Shown piece after piece: positions 1 to 6,846 of a DNA stretch of 16,859 bases. The position numbers and the translations under genes are program-made. Location of the stretch: NCBI GenBank assembly GCA_023434855.1, contig JAEYSJ010000241.1, positions 1 to 16,859 of the forward strand, given 5' to 3'. Positions within the stretch are counted from its first letter, which is position 1. Each line of letters begins with the position of its first letter. The DNA comes from Bacillota bacterium (GTDB lineage: Bacteria > Bacillota_C > Negativicutes > JAEYSJ01). The notes under the pieces are model-generated. The model made no database searches. It saw only the letters and a program-made list of their open reading frames with translations, and was not told the DNA's origin.

Positions 1-792
1 CCTATAGTAGCACTTGGCGGCGGTGTGGTTGGAGATTTGGCAGGCTTTGTTGCTGCTACATATTTACGGGGCGTACCTTTTATACAGATCCCCACCTCGC
101 TATTGGCCCAAATCGATTCAAGTGTTGGCGGTAAAGTGGCAGTTAACCACCAATTGGGAAAAAATTTAATCGGGGCATTTTATCAACCTAAAATTGTTAT
201 TATTGATAATAATCTTTTAAAAACATTGCCTGATCGGGAAATGTCCACAGGGCTTGCGGAACTTGTAAAATACGGAGTAATTGCCGATAATGATTTATTT
301 TGTTATTTAGCGCATAACTGCCGTAGGATTCTGGCTAAAGAACCGGCTGTAATGGAGGAAATTATCCGCCGGTCTTGTGAGATTAAAGCTAACATTGTGG
401 AACAGGATGAGAAGGAAACTTCTATACGGGCTATTCTGAATTTTGGGCACACTATTGCACATGCTATTGAGGCTGATACCGGTTTTAGTACATATAACCA
501 TGGCGAAGCTGTAGCCATCGGTATGCATGGTGCTGCTTTGCTCAGCCTGTATTTAGGGATGTGTCGACAAAGTGCGGTAGATAGTTTATTGACTGTCTTA
601 GCTGATTTCAAACTACCTCTTAAAGCGCCTGAGTGCCGTCCGGAAGATTTATTCCCCTATTTTAGCAGAGACAAAAAAACCATCGGCGGCAAGACGAAAT
701 GGGTTTTGCTAAATGAAATAGGAAGAGTAACCATATCCACCGATGTACCGGAAACAATTATCAGGCGTGTTTTAGCGGAAATCACCTCTTAA
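1..792 (+). CDS. aroB: 3-dehydroquinate synthase, 5'-truncated by window edge
   Basis: Converts DAHP to 3-dehydroquinate, the second step of the shikimate pathway, using NAD and a divalent metal in the cytoplasm. The reading frame is open from base 1, so the GTG at 25 is an internal valine of the NAD-binding GGGVVGDLAGF motif and not a start. Downstream are the family's TSLLAQIDSSVGGK segment, the ELVKYG segment with the metal-binding Glu, NFGHTIAHAIE and NHGEAVAIGM with the two metal-binding His residues. About 263 residues are present; the family is about 350-360 long, so roughly 90-100 N-terminal residues lie upstream. The C-terminus looks intact and ends in TAA. tldD follows after 71 bases with no obvious terminator between, so the two may be cotranscribed. 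Confidence 0.96.
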   Translation, partial: PIVALGGGVVGDLAGFVAATYLRGVPFIQIPTSLLAQIDSSVGGKVAVNHQLGKNLIGAFYQPKIVIIDNNLLKTLPDREMSTGLAELVKYGVIADNDLFCYLAHNCRRILAKEPAVMEEIIRRSCEIKANIVEQDEKETSIRAILNFGHTIAHAIEADTGFSTYNHGEAVAIGMHGAALLSLYLGMCRQSAVDSLLTVLADFKLPLKAPECRPEDLFPYFSRDKKTIGGKTKWVLLNEIGRVTISTDVPETIIRRVLAEITS

Positions 793-863
793 ATCTCATA
801 GACGAATGTGGAATGGGGCAGAATAAGACATAGATATTCCATGTTTGGATGGAGGATGAGATC

Positions 864-2285
864 ATGCTAGACCGCAGAATACTTGCCGAGGTACTTGATG
901 TTGCTTTACAGCATGGCGGTGACTTCGCAGATATTTTTATCGAAAACCGTGTCACTACAACGGTCAAATGTGAAGAAAACCAGATTGAACGAATTCAGTC
1001 TGGAAACGATATCGGAGCAGGCGTTAGAGTGGTAGATGGGGATACAACGGCTTATGTTCATACGAATAAAGTAACAAAGGAAGAACTGCTGTCTTTGGCT
1101 GATGTGGCCAGTCGTGCAGTCAAGAGTTCTAAACAAGATATTACCCTAAATTTGGAGAAGATTGTGCCTGATATTGAATTAGGAGTAGAAATATTACCTA
1201 CCGATGTTAAAATTGATGAAAAAGTTACCCTGGTTGAAACCGCTAATAAAGCAGCCCGTGTTGTGGATAGTCGCATAAAACAAGTAATGGTGGTATATGG
1301 TGATGTGTTACAGGATGTAATAATCGCTAATTCACTGGGACGACTGGTGGAGGATAAACGGGTCAGGACCAGGTTGTCGGTTAATGCCATTGCTGGTGAA
1401 GGCGGGCAAATACAAACGGGCTTTGCTTCAGTAGGTGCCACGCAAGGATTTGAAATGACGCGGAAAGAAAGCTGTGAAGATTTGGCCCAGTCAGCTGCAA
1501 AACGTGCTGTTATGATGCTTGAGGCTAAGCAGGCCCCGGCGGGCAAGATGCCTGTAGTTATGGCAGGTGAAGCTGGTGGGACTATGGTTCATGAAGCTTG
1601 CGGCCATGGACTGGAGGCAGATTTAGTGCAAAAAGGGTTATCAGTATATGCCGGTAAGAATGGACAAGAGGTAGCTTCCGGGCTGATAACTGTAATTGAT
1701 GACGGTACAATTCCGAAGAAATACGGAACACTGCGGTTTGATGATGAAGGGTTTAAGAGCCAGAGAACAACATTAATAGAAAATGGTGTATTAAAAAACT
1801 ATATGTACGATTATTTAACTTCCGCCCGGGATAAGGTTAAACCCACAGGCAATGGCCGCAGGGAATCCTTTGAGCATAAACCTATCCCCCGGATGCGCAA
1901 TACCTATATTGCGTCAGGGGAAGATGATCCTGACAATATAGTAAAATCCATTAAGAATGGCTTGCTTGTCCAAAAAATGGGCGGTGGACAGGTCAATACT
2001 GTTAATGGTGATTTTGTATTTGATGTGGCGGAGGGATATCTAATAAGAGACGGACAAGTAGCTCATGCTGTGCGCGGTGCGACTTTGACAGGAAATGGTC
2101 CTGAAGTCCTTAGAATGATTGATATGGTAGGGAATGATTTAGGATTTACTATCGGCACTTGCGGCAAAGATGGCCAGGGGGCTCCTGTTTCGGATGCTCA
2201 GCCAACTTTACGTATCCCGGAAATCGTAGTTGGCGGTACTATGCATGAGTCTATAGAACGGTGTTGTACAATAAGCAGGAAATAA
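864..2285 (+). CDS. tldD: TldD/PmbA-family metalloprotease, TldD type
   Basis: Zinc metalloprotease of the TldD/PmbA family; in Enterobacteria TldD acts with TldE (PmbA) on unfolded or modified peptides such as microcins and the CcdA antitoxin. The HExxxH motif is intact: HEACGH at residues 243-248 counted from 864. A C-terminal GTCGK with Cys433 matches the third zinc ligand described for TldD. I chose ATG 864 over the in-frame ATG at 849 because GGAGG at 851-855 sits 8 bases before 864, while nothing like a ribosome site precedes 849. That gives 473 residues, near the usual length. No tldE/pmbA partner follows; the next gene is unrelated. The last codons and the stop lie inside a long hairpin. 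Family assignment is firm; the substrate is unknown. Confidence 0.94.
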   Translation: MLDRRILAEVLDVALQHGGDFADIFIENRVTTTVKCEENQIERIQSGNDIGAGVRVVDGDTTAYVHTNKVTKEELLSLADVASRAVKSSKQDITLNLEKIVPDIELGVEILPTDVKIDEKVTLVETANKAARVVDSRIKQVMVVYGDVLQDVIIANSLGRLVEDKRVRTRLSVNAIAGEGGQIQTGFASVGATQGFEMTRKESCEDLAQSAAKRAVMMLEAKQAPAGKMPVVMAGEAGGTMVHEACGHGLEADLVQKGLSVYAGKNGQEVASGLITVIDDGTIPKKYGTLRFDDEGFKSQRTTLIENGVLKNYMYDYLTSARDKVKPTGNGRRESFEHKPIPRMRNTYIASGEDDPDNIVKSIKNGLLVQKMGGGQVNTVNGDFVFDVAEGYLIRDGQVAHAVRGATLTGNGPEVLRMIDMVGNDLGFTIGTCGKDGQGAPVSDAQPTLRIPEIVVGGTMHESIERCCTISRK

Positions 2286-2334
2286 ACAGATCCAACCATT
2301 TACAATTGTGAATGGTTGGATCTGTTTATTTCCT
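2277..2334 (+). terminator. 24-bp perfect hairpin spanning the tldD stop codon
   Basis: Bases 2277-2300 are the exact reverse complement of 2311-2334. The 10-base centre TACAATTGTG is itself nearly self-complementary, so the RNA could fold almost to the tip. The tldD stop TAA (2283-2285) and the two codons before it lie in the left arm. A T-rich run (2346-2357) follows 12 bases later rather than directly, so this may end transcription, protect the mRNA 3' end, or both. The fold is visible in the sequence; the role is inferred. Confidence 0.65.
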
Positions 2335-2368
2335 ATAGCAGAATATTTTATTTTTTTCAAATGTTTTA

Positions 2369-2397
2369 TTGACGTATAGTAATAATATCAATATCAT
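2369..2397 (+). promoter_or_regulatory. sigma-A-type promoter for the zinc-ribbon gene
   Basis: TTGACG (2369-2374) and TATCAT (2392-2397) are separated by 17 bases, five of six matches to each consensus hexamer. It sits in a very A+T-rich gap just after the tldD hairpin. Transcription would start near 2404, giving a leader of about 65 bases. A lone TATAAT at 2424-2429 lacks a matching -35 box. Confidence 0.55.
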
Positions 2398-2468
2398 GGT
2401 AATATGGGGAGTATTTTTTTAATATAATACTGTTAAAATGATATTTTTTTTGGAGGCGTTAACTATTT

Positions 2469-3446
2469 ATGGCTAATTCTTTGGGTGCCGGTGAATTAAA
2501 ATATTGCCCTTTTTGCGGTGAGAAAATGCCCTGGGCTAATAAAAGTCTAAGGTTTTGTCCGGCCTGTGGAGAAAAGCTAGCATTTGCCAAGACAACAGAG
2601 CATTTAAATGACAGCAGGAAAACAATGATTCCAGTCCAAAATATTAGCAGCTGTAATTCTTTACAGCTGCAAGCAAATCGGTTTGCTGAATATGATTATT
2701 TTAGCATAATCTTAAAAGATTGCTATAATTCTCAAAGCTTGGCGCGCAGATTGGAAAAGCTGTTAATGCGCAGTTATTTTGCTATTCGTTTGGCAGTGGA
2801 TACTGCACCATGTATAGTGATTTATAAAGGGAAAATAGAAAGCATGGTTTCTTTGATAAAAGTCTTCGAACAAGAGAAAACGGCTTTTAGTCTGCTTATC
2901 GGCGAAATTAACACTAATGCGACGATAGAGGAGATATTTGCGAATTTTCACCAATTCCCTTCAGAAACACAGCGGTTAATCCGGTCTGTACCCATCAAAC
3001 TTTGGTTAGGTGACCAAATTTTTATGGTTTTATCTGATATTTATGCGCAAACTGCAAGGGCAGACGCTAACGGAATTTTAGTTGTTACAGATCAGGCTCT
3101 ATACTTAATAAATGGAAATACAGGTAATGTAGATTATCAATGGATGGTAATACCATATTATCAAATAGCAGAAGTATCCATCGATAAGGAAAATGGTAGA
3201 GGCTTGGTAATAATCTACAAGGACAACAATGAAGATGTTTTATTTATTAACGACAAACAGCAATTAGCCGACGTGTATGAACATGTTAGACGAGCTGTGA
3301 ATAATAGAATGTCCTGTTTACTATTCAAAACCTTATGTACAAATTGCAATTATAGTATTCAAGAGAAAATTGATATGGAAAATTATAATGATTTGTGTGA
3401 AAAGTGTGGACAAAAACTTATACGAAAATTACTAAAGAAAGAATAA
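2469..3446 (+). CDS. hypothetical protein with zinc ribbons at both ends and a PH-like middle
   Basis: I do not recognise this 325-residue protein. An N-terminal zinc ribbon has Cys13, 16, 30 and 33 (YCPFCGEKM and FCPACGEKL); a second C-terminal CxxC pair set has Cys290, 293, 310 and 313 (CTNCNYS and CEKCGQK). Residues about 75-147 alternate strand and helix in a way that resembles small alpha/beta adaptor folds. Residues about 195-285 (GILVVTDQALYLIN, then alternating strands and a final helix) look like a bacterial PH/GRAM-type domain. No signal peptide or membrane span is seen, so it is probably cytoplasmic and may bind a partner or lipid. GGAGG at 2452-2456 lies 12 bases before the ATG, a somewhat long gap. 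It has its own promoter and converges on pncB. Domain readings in the middle are inference. Confidence 0.85.
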   Translation: MANSLGAGELKYCPFCGEKMPWANKSLRFCPACGEKLAFAKTTEHLNDSRKTMIPVQNISSCNSLQLQANRFAEYDYFSIILKDCYNSQSLARRLEKLLMRSYFAIRLAVDTAPCIVIYKGKIESMVSLIKVFEQEKTAFSLLIGEINTNATIEEIFANFHQFPSETQRLIRSVPIKLWLGDQIFMVLSDIYAQTARADANGILVVTDQALYLINGNTGNVDYQWMVIPYYQIAEVSIDKENGRGLVIIYKDNNEDVLFINDKQQLADVYEHVRRAVNNRMSCLLFKTLCTNCNYSIQEKIDMENYNDLCEKCGQKLIRKLLKKE

Positions 3447-3472
3447 TCGTAGGAAAAGGATAGAAGACTAAG

Positions 3473-3502
3473 AAAACCCGCCATTACATAATGGCGGATT
3501 TT
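3473..3502. terminator. shared bidirectional terminator between convergent genes
   Basis: CCGCCATT (3478-3485) pairs with AATGGCGG (3490-3497) around an ACAT loop. A-rich sequence on the left and ATTTT on the right give a U tract after the stem in either direction (TTTTCT on plus, TTTTCT on minus). It lies between the plus-strand gene ending at 3446 and the minus-strand gene ending at 3515, so it can serve both. Confidence 0.85.
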
Positions 3503-3514
3503 CTATGAGATGCG

Positions 3515-4567
3515 CTACAATACTGTTTTCAGACGGGGATTGGGAATATATCGCCTGCCGGTTTTTGCGCAGGGGCGGCCATCTACCATAGCAATATCCG
3601 CTGTAAAATTAATATTATCGTTAAATAGGCTGCTGCCCACAGCATAAGTATCCACAGGAACGTTGTCTTTTTCGAATTGAGCGATGCGGTCAGCGTTAAA
3701 TCCGCCGGAGACCATGATCTTAACATGTCCAAACCCATTTTCATCAAGTGCCCTGCGCACGTTTACAACCAATTGCGGGCAGACACCGGTAGGTTTAAAC
3801 ATGCCCATATAGGGTAATACTGAAGCATCTACCAGGTTATCGGCCGTATCCAGCCGGACAGCCCATAACCTGTCTTTCAGTTCACGGGCTACAGCCAAAG
3901 AAGTCTCTACACAGTTATTGTCAAAATCAACCAAAGCTACCCTGTTGGTTGCAGGGTCAATATGCTTATCGAACGCCAAGGTTGCCCTGACAGTATCGCC
4001 ATAGTAAGCGGCAATGAGCGCATGAGGGATAGTACCTAAAGCTTGTCCATCCCAGTATTCGCCGTTAGCAGGAGTGGAAACGCCAAATATTCCGCCGATA
4101 TATGCTGCATAACCGTCTGAAGATTGTACACTGTAGTGATCAAAACGGGAAGGGAAAAATAATACCGGCTTGCCGTTAGCAGCATTTACCACCTTACGTA
4201 CATTAGTAGCAATCTTCGTCTGGCGTGAAAGGACGCCCAGATATACTGTTTCCAGATGGGAGAAATCAGCAAGGTCACCTTCAATCGTAAGAACTGTTTC
4301 CCAAGGAGCAATTTCGTCTCCGTCATAGAGAGCATTAATAATTAAGTTCTCAGGATTGTGGGCACATTTTTTAATGATTGCGATAGCTTCATCAATACCG
4401 CACAGTACAGCATGTTGACGTTGGAAAATTTGCATTAGTATCCGGGGGTGATGATTATCTTTTATTAAAATCTCACTTGTGCGCAGAAAATAACTATCAC
4501 TAAAATAACCGCTTTTTATCTGTTCAACTGGAATACTAAATTTATCCGGGGGTAAGCGTCGTTTCAT
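3515..4567 (-). CDS. pncB: nicotinate phosphoribosyltransferase, short (about 350-residue) type
   Basis: Joins nicotinate to PRPP to give nicotinate mononucleotide, the entry step of NAD salvage (Preiss-Handler pathway). The 350-residue length fits the short archaeal/clostridial form rather than the roughly 490-residue Bacillus form. Visible family features are the FFPSRFDHYSVQ segment, RLDTADN, and the C-terminal phosphate-binding MVSGGFNADRI with DTYAVGSSL. The start ATG is preceded on the minus strand by AGGAGG about 8-9 bases away. It is the only minus-strand gene in the window and is isolated: a bidirectional terminator follows it, and a CodY-box-like palindrome lies 28-42 bases upstream of its start codon. 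I found no convincing sigma-A promoter for it. A related quinolinate phosphoribosyltransferase is the main alternative but fits less well. Confidence 0.9.
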   Translation of the reverse strand: MKRRLPPDKFSIPVEQIKSGYFSDSYFLRTSEILIKDNHHPRILMQIFQRQHAVLCGIDEAIAIIKKCAHNPENLIINALYDGDEIAPWETVLTIEGDLADFSHLETVYLGVLSRQTKIATNVRKVVNAANGKPVLFFPSRFDHYSVQSSDGYAAYIGGIFGVSTPANGEYWDGQALGTIPHALIAAYYGDTVRATLAFDKHIDPATNRVALVDFDNNCVETSLAVARELKDRLWAVRLDTADNLVDASVLPYMGMFKPTGVCPQLVVNVRRALDENGFGHVKIMVSGGFNADRIAQFEKDNVPVDTYAVGSSLFNDNINFTADIAMVDGRPCAKTGRRYIPNPRLKTVL

Positions 4568-4594
4568 TATAGAAGCCTCCTAAATGGTTCCGGT

Positions 4595-4609
4595 AATTTT
4601 CACAAAATT
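4595..4609. promoter_or_regulatory. CodY box-like palindrome between pncB and folP
   Basis: AATTTTCACAAAATT matches the published CodY consensus AATTTTCWGAAAATT at 14 of 15 positions; only position 9 differs (C for G). It is in the 116-base divergent intergenic region, 28-42 bases upstream of the pncB start and about 10 bases upstream of the proposed folP -35 box. codY itself is encoded at 15645-16424. The match is seen directly; regulation is inferred. Confidence 0.6.
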
Positions 4610-4619
4610 TGTCTGACAG

Positions 4620-4650
4620 TTTACAATCTACATACTATTTATGATACAAT
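4620..4650 (+). promoter_or_regulatory. likely folP promoter with extended -10
   Basis: TGATACAAT (4642-4650) is an extended -10 element. TTTACA (4620-4625) is a five-of-six -35 box, but the 19-base spacer is longer than ideal. Transcription would start near 4657, 27 bases before the folP ATG. Confidence 0.5.
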
Positions 4651-4683
4651 AAAAGTGTATTTCACTGCAATAGGAGGATTTAA

Positions 4684-5907
4684 ATGAATTTTAACACCCG
4701 AATTATAGAAATAAATAATATAAAACAAGCACAAACAGAATTAGCGAAATTGCATTGTGATCAGTCTGGTATCAATATAATGTCTAATAAAGCTGTATTT
4801 AAAGTTATTAAAATAGAAGACATCTCTACCAAAGCTGCCAATCTCTTAAAACAGACTTTTTTGGCAAAAGGCGGGGAGGCGGCTGTGGCCAGAGGAACAG
4901 CTAATTTAAGTGTTGAGCAGACTGATGTTCTGATATGCGCTACTTTAAAGCAGTATAAAATTGCGCTGGCCCAGTTAAAACTGCAGCCATGGGGGCTGCC
5001 TAAAGTTGCGAAAGCTATTGAAGACGTGCTTAAATTTAATGAGAATTTTCCCAGACGACAATTCAGTTGGCCCGGACATCAACTCGCCATTACGCCTGAG
5101 CATACTTTGGTAATGGGGATTTTAAATATAACACCAGATTCATTTTCTGATGGGGGCAAATTTTATAATATAGACGCCGCGTTACGTCATGTGGAAGAAA
5201 TGGTTGAAGAGGGGGCTGATATTATTGATATCGGAGCCGAATCAACAAGGCCGTACGGCAACGCGGAAATAGTATCTGCCGCTGAAGAAATGGAACGGCT
5301 GCTACCGTTATTAGAAAAAGTATTGTCTTCTTGTCCGGTGCCTGTTTCGATTGATACATATAAAGCGAGTGTTGCAAATGAAGCGCTAAAAATGGGCGCA
5401 CATATGATAAATGACGTTTGGGGACTGCAGTATGATGCTGATATGGCTAAAGTGGCAGCACAGTATGATGTTCCTGTTGTGGTAATGCACAACCAGGAAG
5501 GTACCCACTACGATCGGGATATTATGTCTCATATATGTACATTTTTACGGAAAAGTATTGAAATTGGCGTAAACGCCGGTATTGATTTTGATAATATAAT
5601 CGTTGATCCGGGTATTGGTTTTGGTAAAATTCCTGCAGATAATTTGGTGGTTATGTCCCGGTTAGAAGAGTTGCGGTCACTTGGGTGTCCGATACTGTTA
5701 GGCTCTTCCCGCAAAAAGTTTATTGGCGAAGTATTAAACCTACCTGCCGCTGACAGGGCTGAAGGTACAGGCGCCACAGTAGCTCTTGGAATAGTAAAAG
5801 GCGCCAACATCGTGAGAGTGCATGACGTAAAAATGATAGCCAGAATTGCCAAGATGACTGACGCAATGATGAAGAATAATGTGATGAGGAGAGAAGAAAA
5901 TGAATAA
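4684..5907 (+). CDS. folP: dihydropteroate synthase with about 140-residue N-terminal extension
   Basis: Condenses 6-hydroxymethyl-dihydropterin pyrophosphate with p-aminobenzoate to dihydropteroate; the sulfonamide target. The catalytic TIM barrel starts near residue 141: MGILNITPDSFSDGG (144-158), DIIDIGAESTRP (179-190), SIDTYKA, MINDVWG, VVVMHN, VDPGIGFGK, LLGSSRKKFIG and the final RVHDV. All pterin- and phosphate-binding motifs are intact. The first roughly 140 residues are extra relative to the classic 270-280-residue enzyme and contain a segment like ISTKAANLLKQ and GGEAAVARG; this kind of extension is, from memory, common in clostridial and archaeal FolP. Start ATG 4684 has AGGAGG at 4672-4677. 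The stop overlaps the folB start by 8 bases, so translation is probably coupled. Confidence 0.95.
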   Translation: MNFNTRIIEINNIKQAQTELAKLHCDQSGINIMSNKAVFKVIKIEDISTKAANLLKQTFLAKGGEAAVARGTANLSVEQTDVLICATLKQYKIALAQLKLQPWGLPKVAKAIEDVLKFNENFPRRQFSWPGHQLAITPEHTLVMGILNITPDSFSDGGKFYNIDAALRHVEEMVEEGADIIDIGAESTRPYGNAEIVSAAEEMERLLPLLEKVLSSCPVPVSIDTYKASVANEALKMGAHMINDVWGLQYDADMAKVAAQYDVPVVVMHNQEGTHYDRDIMSHICTFLRKSIEIGVNAGIDFDNIIVDPGIGFGKIPADNLVVMSRLEELRSLGCPILLGSSRKKFIGEVLNLPAADRAEGTGATVALGIVKGANIVRVHDVKMIARIAKMTDAMMKNNVMRREENE

Positions 5908-6256
5908 GATTCTGCTGCAAAATATGATGTTTTATGGTTTTCACGGCGTTCATGAATATGAACGGGAGCAAGGGCAAAGATTTTACGTTGACGTTGAAAT
6001 GAAAGCCGATTTAAGTACAGCCGGCCGAACGGATGATCTTAACGATACCATAGATTATACGGCGGTATACGATCATATCAAAGATGTCTTGGAAAATCAC
6101 CGTTTTCAATTATTAGAGGCTTTGGGCGCCCATATAGCCGAAAACATATTAAAAATGGATCACGTAAATGAAATTACCATAAGAATTCGTAAGCCGGCGG
6201 TGCCAATACATGGCCAGCTTGATTATGTTCAAGTTGAGACAACGAGGAAAAAATAG
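5900..6256 (+). CDS. folB: dihydroneopterin aldolase
   Basis: Cleaves 7,8-dihydroneopterin to 6-hydroxymethyl-dihydropterin and glycolaldehyde, supplying FolK. The 118-residue length is typical. FYGFHGVHEYEREQGQ at 11-26 aligns with the substrate-binding segment of the Staphylococcus aureus enzyme, with Glu21 matching its Glu22. DTIDYTAVY holds the conserved Tyr, LLEALGAHIAENI the conserved Glu, and Lys98 in IRKPAVPI matches catalytic Lys100. It overlaps the folP 3' end by 8 bases, and folK starts 2 bases after its stop. GGAGAGAAG in the folP tail (from 5888) can serve as ribosome site. Confidence 0.96.
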   Translation: MNKILLQNMMFYGFHGVHEYEREQGQRFYVDVEMKADLSTAGRTDDLNDTIDYTAVYDHIKDVLENHRFQLLEALGAHIAENILKMDHVNEITIRIRKPAVPIHGQLDYVQVETTRKK

Positions 6257-6258
6257 TT

Positions 6259-6747
6259 ATGATTATACTCGGCATTGGATCAAATATCGGCAATCGTGAG
6301 CAAAATATTGCAGCAGCTATTCGCTTGCTGGCAAAACACGATGACATCGCTATCGATAAAGTATCTTCTTTATATGAGACAGAACCGGTAGGTGTTAAGG
6401 AACAACCGGCTTTTCTCAACGGAGTTATTAAGGTTATTACCAAGTTGCCTCCTTTACAATTACTCCAAGTATGCTTAAAAGTGGAGAAAGAGCTTGGCAG
6501 GGTGCGGGAAAAACGGTGGGGACCGCGTATTATTGACATCGACATTCTTATATATGACGATGTTACGTTGGAGTCGGAAGAATTAATCTTACCACATCCC
6601 CGTTTACATGAGCGTAATTTTGTACTTATACCGTTAAATGAAATTGTCGGCGAAATTCCAATTTTTAATGGCCTGACTGCTAAAGAAATGCTGCAAACTG
6701 CCGGTGACGACAGTGAAGTGGTGTGGTACAAGAAGCTTGAATTATAA
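6259..6747 (+). CDS. folK: 2-amino-4-hydroxy-6-hydroxymethyldihydropteridine pyrophosphokinase
   Basis: Transfers pyrophosphate from ATP to 6-hydroxymethyl-dihydropterin, making the FolP substrate. At 162 residues it has the full set of family motifs: GIGSNIGNR (5-13), SLYETEPVG (37-45), QPAFLN (49-54), ELGRVREKRWGPR (78-90), magnesium-binding Asp93 and Asp95 in IDIDIL, and LPHPRLHERNFVL. The gap after folB is 2 bases, with GAGG of the folB tail (6243-6246) as a weak ribosome site, so it is the third gene of a compact folate operon. The order of reactions is FolB, FolK, FolP; the gene order is P-B-K. Confidence 0.97.
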   Translation: MIILGIGSNIGNREQNIAAAIRLLAKHDDIAIDKVSSLYETEPVGVKEQPAFLNGVIKVITKLPPLQLLQVCLKVEKELGRVREKRWGPRIIDIDILIYDDVTLESEELILPHPRLHERNFVLIPLNEIVGEIPIFNGLTAKEMLQTAGDDSEVVWYKKLEL

Positions 6748-6748
6748 A

Positions 6749-6768
6749 GCGTGTTTTACAAAACGCGC
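6749..6768. other. GC-capped dyad after folK
   Basis: GCGTGTTTT and AAAACGCGC form a 9-pair dyad (one T-G pair) around AC, starting 2 bases after the folK stop. There is no U tract on the plus strand, so it is a poor Rho-independent terminator. It could be an operator, an mRNA 3' end signal or a weak terminator. Confidence 0.35.
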
Positions 6769-6785
6769 AACATTAATAAAAAAGG

Positions 6786-6811
6786 GCTGCTTGAAAATGT
6801 TCAGATGCAGC
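6786..6811 (+). other. bulged hairpin in the glycosyltransferase leader
   Basis: GCTGC-TTGAA (6786-6795) pairs with TTCAG-GCAGC (6800-6804 and 6807-6811) around an AATG loop; AT (6805-6806) bulges out and one pair is a T-G wobble. An extended -10-like TGATATAAA follows at 6816-6824, but it has no well-spaced -35 and would leave a leader of only about 16 bases. A small structured RNA or a dispersed repeat unit is possible. Confidence 0.35.
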
Positions 6812-6846
6812 GTTCTGATATAAACAGTTCTTTGGAGGAATAATTA

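Noticed and set aside
25..27. GTG as a start for aroB
   Set aside because: The frame is open to base 1 and the GTG lies in the middle of the NAD-binding GGGVVGD motif, so it is internal.
849..851. ATG 849 as the tldD start
   Set aside because: No ribosome site precedes it; its own bases run into the GGAGG that serves ATG 864.
1058..1546. 162-codon open frame on the minus strand
   Set aside because: It is antisense to tldD; low-complexity Ser/Ala/Thr-rich composition typical of a shadow frame.
2424..2429. TATAAT as a second promoter for the zinc-ribbon gene
   Set aside because: No -35-like hexamer at a suitable distance and no TG extension.
6174..6731. 185-codon open frame on the minus strand
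   Set aside because: It is antisense to folB/folK, has no family features and no ribosome site; the plus-strand genes carry intact catalytic motifs.
6749..6768. Intrinsic terminator after folK
   Set aside because: The stem is good, but no U tract follows on the plus strand; kept only as an unexplained dyad.
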